A stretch of 64,000 nt of DNA from a virus. The stretch lies in the IMG/VR virus record IMGVR_UViG_3300008266_007780, positions 1 through 64,000 of that record, one strand, 5' to 3'. Both the position numbers and the translations under genes were made by a program. The number at the start of each line of letters is the position of its first letter. The stretch's first letter is position 1. Positions 38,001 through 48,800 of the stretch are shown here, piece by piece. The notes under the pieces were generated by a model that ran no database searches, was not told the DNA's origin, and saw nothing but the letters and a program-made list of their open reading frames with translations.

Positions 38001-39819
38001 TCCTGTTACACATATGCTTTCAGAACCAGAATTATTAGCTAGCATTAATGCTAAATACGATGAGCTAGCTGCTCTAGAAGAAGAAGAGGTTGAAGATCAA
38101 AATATATATGAAGAATATGTCCCTGAATCCTATGAGATAAAAGATAATGTTGACAAGACTGTTATATACAATGGACAAATCGGAACCTTAGTTTTATTTG
38201 CACATGAGGATGGTGACTACGGAGTTGAAACAGAAGATAGTATCTACCCTATTAATACAACAGAAAAAACAAACATCCTTGAGTTAGGTCTAAATACTAT
38301 AAGACTTAATCCAGAAATGTTTAATCAGCCTGTTATTAACGGTAAGGTATATGATATTACAAAGCAATCTGATGATGTATATATAGTCAATGGAGTAGAG
38401 TACACTATTGAAAGATATGCAAGAAAAAAAGGCATTAAGAATCTAAGATACCGTGCTAATGATGCTGAGATAAATAATGTTCAAAAACAAATTGCTGAAG
38501 TAGATGCAAAGTATCAACAGCTTCTAGAAAAATCTGGACAACTTAGTGATGATGAAAAACTTACTGAAGGTTTACAGTTAGTACAACAACTTGCCGCAAT
38601 GGAATACAAACTTAATTTCCTAGGTAAGAAAGTTAATCAACTTGTAGAAGATAACAAAGTTGTAATATCTAAGAATCAAGATTTAATTAACGCTATTCAG
38701 TCATTACCAGAATCTTTTGCTAATTCTAATACTCCTGAAGAAGAGGAGGAGGATCTAGATGATATCAAAAACAAATCAGACAATTCTGCTGCTATCCAAG
38801 ATATGTATGATATCATGGCAGAAAGCATGCCTGCTAATTTTGATAAGTTAATTACAGACATTAATTCTCTTACTAAGCAAGATTTAGATAGTTTTGCAAA
38901 CTATGTAAACTCAATTATTCCTAAATTAGAGCAATTAAAATCAGAGTATGAAGGTAAGGACAGACTTACTACTAATATCACTAATGAGATAGATGTATTA
39001 GGTCAGCTTCTTAACTTTATTACCAGTATAAAAACTAATAAAGATGGCAGAGTCAGAAAAGTCCAAACAGCCGCAGTCCAAAGAGAACAAGCAAGGTTAC
39101 AACAAGATGTTGATGAATCTGCTGTACAGGAGCCTGAGCCCGGCAAAGCAGCAAGAGTTTCTCAACAACAAGCTAAACAAAAAAGAAGAAGACAAGTAAA
39201 TAGTGATTTGCTTCAGCCAATGATCTACTCTTTAATAGTTCAACCTACTATAGTAGAAGCAGAACCTACAGAAGAGCAAGTCATTGACTTAGAAGAAATC
39301 AATACTCTCTTTGAAAATGCTACTGCTGAAACACTTGATGATATATACATTGATCTTATACAAAAGCTATCAAAAGGAGAAATTAACTTGCCAAATTCAA
39401 ATTATATAGATAAATTATATAAGGACAAGGTAAAAGAGTTTTCTACAACAGTCTCTGCTAAAACAGTACAAAAAGGAGACATACTTGTAAGAAAGAATGA
39501 TAATAAGATATTTACAGTAACAGACATAGTAGATGAAGGTGTTGAGGTAACAAATGAATCTACAAATGAAAAAATGTTTATATCTAACAAAGACTTAAAG
39601 AACAAGTATTTGAAACATTATATGGAAGGAATAAAAGAAGAGGAAGTTTTGGATGAAGTGTTTGATGAATCAGATGAATCAGCTTCTGAAGAAACCGTAG
39701 AGTCTCTGGAAGATGCCATAAATGACCCTGATGAAGTTCAATCAATAGTAGATAAACTAAGTCAGCTCTCTAAAGAAGAGAGAAGAAGCAGACTTAGAAA
39801 AAATAGTAAATGTGATTAA
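32020..39819 (+). CDS. Giant virion protein with PD-(D/E)XK nuclease domain (2,599 aa)
   Basis: The N-terminal part includes a strongly hydrophobic Gly/Ala stretch (residues ~226-273: AAAEEALIGAAIGSRGGVGG, then AGVGAGVGAGAGLLKGLF) that could contact membrane during ejection. Long acidic coiled coils (~700-1,300) follow. Residues 1682-1704 carry GITGEIDLLLV and VDFKTG: E1686, D1688, D1702 and K1704 fit the PD-(D/E)XK core of RecB/Cas4-type nucleases, and YATQLTFYRNLF (Q1824) matches the later QxxxY motif. Beta-barrel, SH3/KOW-like segments follow (VIYNGQIGTLVLFAHEDG; DILVRKNDNKIFTVTDI). The C-terminus is acidic and ends KNSKCD. It probably enters the cell with DNA; the nuclease could degrade host DNA or process phage DNA. 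The nuclease motifs are clear, the rest is not assigned. Confidence 0.7.
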   Translation: MVDQNINPEEFNGALGPFDSGTTDIKSFLPFQGNMPTYEPINTPSPVQRVNPNSNLDNSMYPVKDSITGLPPYTDQVPRVGKMTAEQKANAFFNYTYNQLNNYQDNDAYAKIQSYDPSANGAHRARYLAYGQKTFDKVGFNPLINNEALFNANTSILDDFSRMFTTSFFPLFGRGIIANPKSYAGLFTGDFGQDIAEAAAYEEANAIGYSSKGGVGAFLNNTLNSFAYTAGILVEAAAEEALIGAAIGSRGGVGGAGVGAGVGAGAGLLKGLFQIPKALYSMSKNGAKIMANLKNLDNVNEARTAFNASAKVVGDFLNPFDNTIKALRGGDNILENANNIGKLARAKNTFAGFYLDVRNMNMALSEARLEGGFVENNTYKQLYDEYYSKFGVAPDTEKQKEFRQTAKQAGADAVLYNSFLIFGSNKLVMPSLMKGTLMKRMTNYSEDILNLDNKAKVILTKEGFKAVEVNLKNSLKALKNPVTYGRSAAAYFKANITEGLQENFQNVIADYTQKRYTEAFYEPAKMTFDYKKGLLKDAMLSQISPEGFETFASGFVMGGYSKILTGGYELLADNYHKFVKDPKGYDNYVKGRKETAESIAKRLNKVYQNPKDFFNSRYFNYGHQVLLSKTQDSEDLTPKEAVDALDDSFITNLTTILRTGTMHHFIDNFEKLKQLTPEEVEKELSLEAGEGQKALDRIDTIIARAKRMDKRYQASLKMQSGIDLNNFKEGTDEYRKAALLNEAFEVSRANLVFMGESFDRNLERIQTVSNEVLNLVNQSDKIAASDIMALTSTDRLTNELNILQTEIESLKGVTDPSAVKQLDKVTEKVEKLRRIQTSLSALDPSEFAITVSNSILQNIDETATDEEVKKAIEENFAEKAAEMAKEIVEDVKSSTIEYLKTITGGTNEYNILMNKLSSQEGIKSIDSLVSSIIDLQKLDAEAAALASAVTALSDPEEFLEHVNRNFKWMSDMYNNRSEYFKDVVNTSIEQKEYNDLLQKLADKGIYVDLDEFAAWIEDKRNLPTQFEDAVNKRIITQDTPLYREYLDLFLELADIQKEKPAGERANADELLKGRIAEEDEKMQKELDEAKKIYDQELKQEVGYNEKEIEDLKEVAVDTSEEEKQITAMSEAAKAIEDLPLLTEEDLTTQQAFVAEAKINFNITNEEFNNKLDEVLSNPEKIKASITLSKADSDTTLLRTDPGKQFLTYRYAIPELLKEKIEELQSKVDSAKESAEVVDIDVASTEAKKRYDAKVAEITQKYENIKADLVEEYRRQGAKATDASEAKAYVKVSIDTPWDQLPEDLKADLEKMFEKYRKEKFKSEKDPARLSILKQNWLKTQGSFIEAYNTSKAGERETEEVLVAEPPTLTFKPVTPEELRTKNLEELSKLIKDMQFQYSSKTIVDAKGKTKTLTKAQLEQLNKEIRALQGYLSYRRSVADITTPEAEIVSTIEALIKDGSENVEVIKDKNGRTIGRRIKGIDYEEGEYATRVTSEKERVVKAIDPNYKAYVYNALREPIVTDPNTGQLVKKPSKIETMVKRVEILNYATEEEKVNAFIEQLKSAFGKGEIQKFGAQWKYDRLKDYFLGAEPKEFNFENVKEIVTELADKESSETGTLIDSLSRDYLAGKPIKRPSTMSEKAFKNLKEVLNKILDKAKDGKLTLVPKDILLYDPNYVSEDGKKGITGEIDLLLVDSDGNFYIVDFKTGHSGVWKNFNAQPQTIDLSEAYTWSIKDAPKLTDLDAVNWEALGYESYEEFNASYDNDIKSISVLSTEGSDKKGIINGTIKVYFEKGAGKKAVNIDVEFKKPTYVFTPEFSRRPEYATQLTFYRNLFANMTGIMPKEIRILPIETKINEEAQIESLQLASIADPESGFITIEPVDMVNELVPVTLAPSAKRAKPKADIEAKKADIEKELEKVKERKIGNTFTLGKDVRIIVNGLPGIIKKGETITIKNVSAPGKSKLTGVLSKDAPDRTHYSFDVTGFKGEIINKPGQAPVTHMLSEPELLASINAKYDELAALEEEEVEDQNIYEEYVPESYEIKDNVDKTVIYNGQIGTLVLFAHEDGDYGVETEDSIYPINTTEKTNILELGLNTIRLNPEMFNQPVINGKVYDITKQSDDVYIVNGVEYTIERYARKKGIKNLRYRANDAEINNVQKQIAEVDAKYQQLLEKSGQLSDDEKLTEGLQLVQQLAAMEYKLNFLGKKVNQLVEDNKVVISKNQDLINAIQSLPESFANSNTPEEEEEDLDDIKNKSDNSAAIQDMYDIMAESMPANFDKLITDINSLTKQDLDSFANYVNSIIPKLEQLKSEYEGKDRLTTNITNEIDVLGQLLNFITSIKTNKDGRVRKVQTAAVQREQARLQQDVDESAVQEPEPGKAARVSQQQAKQKRRRQVNSDLLQPMIYSLIVQPTIVEAEPTEEQVIDLEEINTLFENATAETLDDIYIDLIQKLSKGEINLPNSNYIDKLYKDKVKEFSTTVSAKTVQKGDILVRKNDNKIFTVTDIVDEGVEVTNESTNEKMFISNKDLKNKYLKHYMEGIKEEEVLDEVFDESDESASEETVESLEDAINDPDEVQSIVDKLSQLSKEERRSRLRKNSKCD

Positions 39820-39830
39820 TATATATTAAG

Positions 39831-42800
39831 ATGACTTGTGGACCATTAACCAAAGATCAGATATTAGACTTATACGCAGATATCAAAATAGAAATCACTG
39901 ATAGAATCAAGAACCCCAAGTTAGGGGTTTTTGACATTGATTCATATATCAAAGATTTGTATAATGATCTTGTAGATCCTACTGATCCTGATAGTACATC
40001 CAGGGCTCTTATATATGTTCAACAAGTTCCAAGTCTATTAGAAAAACTTATAGCAAATGAGAGAGATATAAAGGCTCACTTTTTCAAGTCTGATGCTAAT
40101 CTCATTACTAAGATTTCTAAGCTTGCATTTGATTTTACAGATCTTTCAAGTGGTCTTAATGCTGTGGCTAGATATGTAAAAAAAAGTAAGATTAAGCCGG
40201 AGTACATTACAGCAGCTGTAATGAATATGAATGAAACTAAAGGTGAGCTACCTGTATTAATGTATGATGATGAAAAGGGTGCAGAACTTTTAAAGTGGTC
40301 AGCAAATAATAAAAGACTAAAACCAATATCAGCATTTGTTGGTACGGGACAGGAGTATTATCCTGTGAACCCTGTAGGATTAACACCTGAAGAAAGAAAT
40401 GCACTTAGAGATCCTGATAAGGCTTTGTTTTATAAAGTTACAGAAGAAATTGTACTAGCTACTAAAAACAAACTAAGAGATGGAGATGCTCCTGTATATA
40501 GAGGAACTCCGGTGACATTTAGACTTCTTCCTTCAAGTTCTATTCCTGATGAGCAATTAACAAATGAGGTAAAAGAAAAACTTATATCTAACCCAATTGA
40601 TAAAGCATCAGGAAAGACATTTAAAATTCTTCATAAAGAAGGTGTTGTTTTAGCTCTTGCTGATGCTGAGTCTGGTGAATTTCTTTACTTTAATGAATCA
40701 GGAGATGTAGTAGATGCAACTGAACCAGGAGCAAGACTAGTGTACCAATCAATGAGAAAAGTACAGAAGTCAGATGAAGGTAAATTGTTGCTGTCTAATA
40801 ATCTTAACTATGTATATACTCTTGTAAGTCCTAAAGAAATAGCAGAGAGTAGAAAGAAACGTGCAGAAGCTCAAGGTATAGAATTTACTAAAAAAGATTA
40901 TGATAACATTATAGCATATGAAGATGCAAGAATTAAAAGAGAAGTAAACACTCTTTATAATTTAAGGAACTTTATATTAAAAAATCCTGATCAAGAAATA
41001 CTGTTACCTATTGATGGAGGATCTTTTGGTTATATAGGAAATGTTTCAGCTGGTGTCCTTCTTTCTAATACTACTATTAAACCTGAAGATATTAAAGAAC
41101 TAGATGTTGAAGTTGTAGATGATGCTGGTTTAGTATATTTCTTTGCTAATAATGGTGAGACTAAGATCTATCTTCAGAGATCTAATATGCCCCAAGAGGT
41201 TATCAACAAACTTGCTGATGTTCTTACAACAACAGCAACTCTTCCTGGTGGTAAACAATTAACACCAGATGAAAGAGCAACCTATGCAAGAACTCTTCTT
41301 GGCCCAACTCCTAAATTAAAAGGTTATACTGTAACTCCTATAGAAGTAAAAGCAGAAATAGTTGATGGTGTTTCAGTTCTATCTATTGTTATTAATGGTG
41401 TTCCTGTTGACCCAACTGAAGAAGGGGCAAAAGACTTTATTATTGATGCACTTAGTACACAAATCAAAGGAGATAAAGGTGCAGTTTATGCGGCACCATT
41501 AAACTACTCTAAGGATAGTTTAAATCAAACATTTATTGATTATGAAATTGAAGATGGGAAGATAAAAGAAGTAGAGTTAAACTACTTTGAATTTATTACT
41601 CCTTACTTAAGGGTTATATACAATCCTGAAAGTGCAGACTTTGTAAAAGGTTCTAATGCATATCTTTCATTTTCAGTTCCAGATGATGTTCTAGAGAGAA
41701 TTGGTATTATAACAAAAGATGAGTCTGCACCTATTGCTAAAACAATAAAAGACGCTGAAGAAGCAGAGATTGATCTTGAAGATGTTAATGATGATAAGTT
41801 AGAAAAGACATTTGGAAATATTACCATTAATCAAAATACAAGACCAGGTTATGCATCCGCACAAGAAGAAGCAATAGGTAAAGCTTCTGCAGTAATTACA
41901 TTCTCTGAGAATTTTGATACGGCAACACAGACTCTTATTAAGAACCAAGCAGATGAAGCTGCTAAAGAATATGGTGGACAACCTATTCAGAAAAGAAATA
42001 ACCGGTATAGTGTCAGTGACGTTGCTCTTTTGAACAATGTTATTAGAACAGTTAATAACTCTACAGGAACATTATTTATTAGTGGAGATAGTTTATCTGA
42101 GATGAAAACATCATCTCAAAAAACTGTAGATAATTTTATGTATGAAACACTTCAAAAAATTCTTGAGCATCCTGAATTAAAAGTTGACATAAGTAAAGTT
42201 ATTACAACAGGTCAAACTGGTGTATCTGAAGCAGTTGCAAAAGCTGCAGATAGACTTGGTATCCCAGTAGAGATTGTTGCCCCTAAAAGCTTTATGTATA
42301 GAACTTCATTTAAAGACAAAAAAACTAAAAAGTTCCTTACTAGAGATGTCTCAAATGAAAAGCTTTTCAAACAAAGATTTGGATTAAAGACAGGTAAACC
42401 TAAAACTGAAAAACAAGAGTTGTCTACAGAAGATATGGTTAGACTTTCTGTTACACCTATTGATGGTTTAGATGCAGGTAAAAAGACCCAAGAGATTCTA
42501 GATAAGATTAATGATAAGCTTGGTGACCTGGAAAGATCAAAGTCAGTTAAAAGATTTATTGATAGTGTATTCATAACTAAAAGAGATCAACAAAAGGCAC
42601 TTGACTGGTATAATAATGAAAGTGGGCTTAAGTCCGTTATACCTCTAGAAAGAATTACAGCTATTGTAAACTCTAATGCATTTGCTAAATGGAATCTTAA
42701 TGGTATTACACTTTTTGAAGGAGACGGTGGTACACCTGTAGATATTTACCACGAAGCATGGCATGGTTTCTCACAGTTATATCTTACTCTAGATGAAAAG

Positions 42801-45800
42801 GTAGACTTGTATGAGGCCGTTGCACAAAGACCAAAGTGGCAAAAGAAAACTTATCCAAATAAGATTGATCTTTATAGAGAGATAGAGGAAGAACTTGCAG
42901 AGGACTTCAGATCATTTATGGTATTTAAAAAGAAGTTCCCAGGAGTAATTGGTAGAATATTTGAAAAGATTGCCAGAGCTCTTAGAGTGTTCTTTTCTAA
43001 AGTAACTAAAAGAGATTTTCTTAAGCCTAGAGATATTGCAAAGGTACGTGAGTACTATGATGTACTCTATAAAGGAGAAATACTTAACCTTGCACCTAGC
43101 CAAGACAATGCACTCTTTGTAAATGAGGATCTGTATAGAGCTAAACCTGCTACACCTTCATTAGTAAAAAGTGAGAAGAATGAATCTTTACCGTTTACAT
43201 CAGAAGAAACTGAGAAGCTCAAGCTTGCTATGGATAACCTGATGGCTTCAGTATTCATGCAATATAATGAGAGTAAAAATACCTCAGCTGGTGTAGCAAA
43301 AATTCTTCAGAGTACAAAAAATAGAAAGGGTGTTTATGGTATCATTAAAGATAAACTTGAGTTAAAAGCAACTGAGCTATCTAAGTTTATGGATGAATAC
43401 CAAGAGACAGTTATTAAAAATGTATCTGCTGAGGAACCAGACTTTGAAAAAGAAGCTCTTCTTCAAGAACAAGTTGATAAGTATCAGCTTCTCCAAAAAG
43501 CTCTGGCTAACTTTGGAGATATTGAAGCTTCAGTAGATGGTAAACAAAAATCTGGTCTTGTTGCTTTCCACATGGAAAATACAAGATTCAATATTATCAA
43601 GAATGCATATCTTGAGATGGCAGAAGATCCAACAGCAACAGGAGAAACAACAAAGTTGCTAGAGGCAAACCTTGGTAACATCAAGTCATCAAAGGAAATT
43701 GCTAATGAAGATACCTGGATGGTCATATCAAGTATTTTTAAACCAGAACTAGATGCTGACGGAAACTATATTACAAAAAAAGATCAGAATGGTGTTGACT
43801 CAGTAGTATATGAGAAAGACTTCTTTGGGTTTGATGCACTTCAGTCACAAGATATAATATGGAATAAACTTGCCAGAACACTACAAGCATCTCTTACTCC
43901 ACTGGATATCTGGAATAAACTCAAGGAATACGAAGAGAACTATCCTGAATTTATACAGCTTCAGAAACTTCTACCAAATCCACTTAATGATGAGATGGAT
44001 ATTAAGGAGTTTAATACTGAAACTAAATTTTGGCAAGACTTTAAAAAACCAAGGATACCTTATTTACAGCTTACAATTACTAAAGAAACTAAAGATAGAG
44101 AACAAGGTCCTATGTTTAGTTCACTTGTAGGAGATGTGACCTTTGATGTATTTAAAGTATTTACAAGCTGGGATTTTAACTTCAAGACATTTGAAGAAGA
44201 TACTAATAGATTTATTACTAAAGATAGACTATCAAGAAATAGACTAGATGTAGAACTAGTTATATCTGAATTCTCAGATAATAATGGGAAGTTTGATACT
44301 ACTAAAAGCCTAGACTTTTTGTATGCACTAGGTATTATACTAGATAGCACAAGTGTTGAGATACGTGCAATTACAAGTAAGAAAGCTTTTGCCGGTCAGT
44401 ATGGACTTGATATTATGTTTGAAGCCTTAAAACTTGTAAACAAAGGTCTTCAGTCTTCAGATGAAGCAAAAGTAAATGCTGCTATAGAATTTACTGTAAA
44501 TCCATTAAAGGTTTTATCAGAAGGTCTTTCAGAAAACCTTGGTGGAACCAAGCTTGGTAATTATGAAGTTTCAGGAAGACTTAAGTTACTTGCAGAACTT
44601 CAGAACAGATATTCTAATGAGTTCTCTAACTTTAGTGTACAGAGTCCAGAAAAAAACAGAGTTTGGGAACACTTCCTTGATAGCACATTAACAAGACAAG
44701 TTGCGGCCATTAATGCTGTAGATGATTTTAGAATTTTATCTGATGAGAGATTTGATATAAAAAAGGAGTTCAAACATATGAGATGGATGAATGACAGCAA
44801 CAATCCTCATATTAAATACTCTGTTATTTTAAATTCTATTTTCTTCTTAGATAAGAAAACTGCAGGTGCAGATTATGGTAAGAAAAGAAGTCTAAGAACT
44901 ACAAGAGAAGGGGAAGATAAAAACTCTATCATTCTTAAGAATATTGCAGGAACTCAGATAGTTGATAAAGACAGAAATATGTCTGATGGTATCAACACAA
45001 GTTCTGCAGATGCAGCTACTAAATTCTTGCAAGAAATGAATACTGTGCTTATGCAAGGTATGCAGGAGTTTATGCGTCATGCATCTAAACAGATGGCACA
45101 GGGTATACGTGCAGAAAAACTTAATACATATCCAGGTAAAAAGCAAGATTACCTATATGTAGATATAGATGACTTTAAGCCTGCTAAAATGGGCAAAGGT
45201 CAAGATAAGGCCTTTGATATTATACTTGGTTTCATTTCAGGGGAACATGAAAGAATCCAAAGATTTAATTCAGATATAAAAAAGTATTCTAAATGGAAAG
45301 GTTACAACAGAAAGGTAAGAAAGAAAGATGGGTCAATAGTAATGGCTGGTCAAGTATTTACTGCATTTGATGATGTACTTTCTGAAGATACTAAAAATCA
45401 ACTTTATAAAATTAAGGGTGACTTAAAACAAACAGCACTTGCAGATGATGACCTTTATAATCTAATAAAGAAAGATGTAGATAACTACTTTAATAAACTT
45501 AGTGAAAAGAACCTAAGAAACCTTGAAAGTATAAGATATGTAGACCCTGCATTGTATGATCTTGCAGCTCAGTCTAATATGACACAAAAACAAGTTGATA
45601 AAGTTCTTACAACAGCATACACATATAACTCTTGGATTCATAATTATGAGACTATAATTCTTGCTTATGGTGATCTTGCACAGTATGATCATGCTAAAGA
45701 AGAATTCCATAAAAGAAATGCAGGTTTAACATCTCCTGGAAAAGGATTTAGAGCAGATCAAAGAGCAAGACAATTTATACAAAACACATTAAGTTTTGAC

Positions 45801-48800
45801 TATGCTAAATCTAAGAACTACCAGGTAAGACCTTATGATGGAACGTTACATACTGCAATTCTTAGAGAGAAAAAAGTTGATTCTATTTATGCTCCAGAGT
45901 ATAGAGAAGAACTGATAAAAGATTTTCTTCTTAGGTATAAGGACAACAAGACAATGTCCAAAGAACAAAAGAAGAAAAAAGCAGAAGAAGCTGCTGATAT
46001 TGCTTTAGGAGAATACTTTGGTATGAAAGAAGCAGATGGTCAAGGACACATTACTTTTGAAGCCTATAGAATGCTTAAGTATCTTGAGGGTAACTGGTCA
46101 GATCCACAAGAGAAACTTTACCAAGAAATTGTTGAAGGTAAAGAAATCTCAGTAGCAGATGTAATAGAATACTTCCCTCCATACAAGCTTCAGTATTTTG
46201 GAAACATACAGACTACAGGTTTGTCACTCACATCTTTTCATAAGTTCTCTCTTGCTCCTCTTATTCCTACTGTAACTGGTGCATCTAAACTTTCTCAGTT
46301 GCATGATAAGATGATGAAAGATCAGATTGAGTATGTTGTATATGATTCAGGATCAAAGATTGGGCATATTAATGCTAGTGATAATCCAAAAGAATATGGT
46401 GACCAAATGTTTGATGCTGATGGTAATATAATACCGGATGCTAATTTCACTAAGAACATAATCTTTGCAGAATATCTCAAGAACCAGACAGAGATTAATA
46501 GCTCTTATAAAGAAAAGTCTATATTCTCAACTCAGATGCGTAAGCTTGTACTTGAAGGACTTTATGAAAAGGGTGTTATACAAAGTACAAAAGAAGATGA
46601 GATAACTGTACCAGCCGTACTCAATTATCTAAAACATGTAGATGAGTATAGTGAGGTTTTAAAGAATGAGCTCCTTAATGAAATTGGTTATAAAAAAGAG
46701 ATTGTTGATGGTAAGGAAGTCTTCAAACCAATTGATGCTAATAGTATTTCTAGACTAGTTGGTTTAATTAAGGATGAGCTTTCTAAAGATGACACTCTTG
46801 GAGAACATTTATTAGGACAGTTTATTAATGTATATAAGACAACTGGTGAACTTGTTCATGATCTTTCGTTACATCCAGAAGCATCTAAGATTGAAAAGCT
46901 AGTACTGTCTCTTGTTAACAAAAGACTTATTAAACAAAAGGTTAACGGTGAACCACTAGTACAGGTATCAGCCTCTATGTATGAAGGTTTATTTGGCAGT
47001 CCTATTTCTGGTCTTAAAAAAGCAACTAATGCAGATATTAAAAAGTTTGTAGGATCAAACTTCTTACCTACTTATCATAAAAAAATTATTGATTTTGACA
47101 CTAGGTATGAAAATAGAAGTGTTGATGATTTAAAAAGTTTCCTTGCAGCCAAAAAAAGAATACAAGAAGAGCAATCAGCATACTGGACAGATAGACATAA
47201 ACAATCTCTTAGATATGAAATTCAATATTTAGAAGATAAAATAGCTGGTAGGAAACCAAAAAATTCAAAGATTATAGATGATACTACAGCAGCTATGAAA
47301 GTCATGGTTGCTCTTCAAGGTAACTTTGAACACCTGCTTAATTTAAAGCATACTGATGGTAACAGAATTGGTACTATAGAACGTCTTAATGAAGTTATTA
47401 AAGATGACAATTGGTTAGATACAGATAACCATAGAAAGTCTATTACAATGGTTGGTGTACGTATTCCAGTACAGGGTCTTAACTCTATGGAATTTATGGA
47501 AGTTTATCACTTCCTTCCACCAGAAGCTGGTAATATTATTGTACCTCCTTCAGAAATTGTAGCTAAGTCAGGAGCTGACTTTGATATTGATAAGTTGACT
47601 ACATATATGCCAAACATACAGGCAGATGGTCAATATATCACAAGAAAGTATGAAACCGAAGATTTCTATAAGAGACTAGAAACAACAAAAGATTTTGAAA
47701 AACAGCTTTTATTTGATGAACAAAAGGCAGCACTTCAGAATGAACTTATTAATGACTTAAGGAGTATTCTTGAGTTACCTCAAAACTATGCATCACTTGT
47801 TACACCGAATGGTACTTACTTACTCAAAGATATTGCAGATGAGTTGTCAAAGTATGTTGCTGACTTTAATATCCATGAAAACATTTCTTCTGATGAATTT
47901 AATTATGATGAATCAGGTAAGAAGAAAGTGATTAGTCCTACTAGGGTGCTTGAAGCTGGTTATAACTTGTACAAACATGAATCAAATGTAATCGGTAAAA
48001 AGACACTTGGTTTAGGTGCAGTTGAAAATACATTCAATGTATTATTCAATGCTATTGGAGCCTACATGCCTGCTACTTACTTACATTCTGATGATGAGAT
48101 GGAAAGAAGTATGGATTTACTTCTTAGGCATAATAAGTTAATTAATAAAGCTGGAGAAGAAGTCATATCTCTTTCTAATAGATATGATGTAGATAACATA
48201 AATAAAATTGCTGATGTCTTTTCTCAGGCAATGAACGGTTGGGTAGACGTTGAAAAGGATGCATGGATCTTCTTTATTCAGGGTAACTATGAAATTGCAT
48301 CAACTCTTTTATATCTTATTAAAACTGGTGTACCTGCAGAAGATGCAATTTACTTTGTTTCTCACCCGTTAATTAGAGAATATGTAAAAGAACAAAGACT
48401 TTCTAATAGTACTTTTGCTGAAGCACTAGGTGTTGCAACTAAACAAAATATGATTAAGAGTGAGGCAGCAAACCGAGTTCTTAAAAGACATTTTGGTGCA
48501 GGTGTCAAATCAAAAAGATATTATTACGAGAGAAAAAAGCTAAGTGAAAAACTTGATAATGTAACCTTTGATAAATCTAAAATGCTTGGGCTTATAAAAG
48601 CTGGTGCAAAAACAGAAGAAGGTGGATACACTAATCCTGGCATACTTGCTTCAGATTTATCTAAGTTAGCATTCTTGCACTTCCTTGAAATAGAACAGCA
48701 GATCACAGGTATTAAAAGACTTAAGATTGAACTAAATCCAGATGTAACTATTAGAACTAACTTCTCTGAAGTAGAACAATCTGAGGCTGCACAAGAAAAC

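Noticed and set aside
42212-42574. 120-aa minus-strand ORF inside the RNA polymerase gene
   Set aside because: Antisense to the SLOG-like block, Ser/Leu-rich shadow composition, no recognisable motif.
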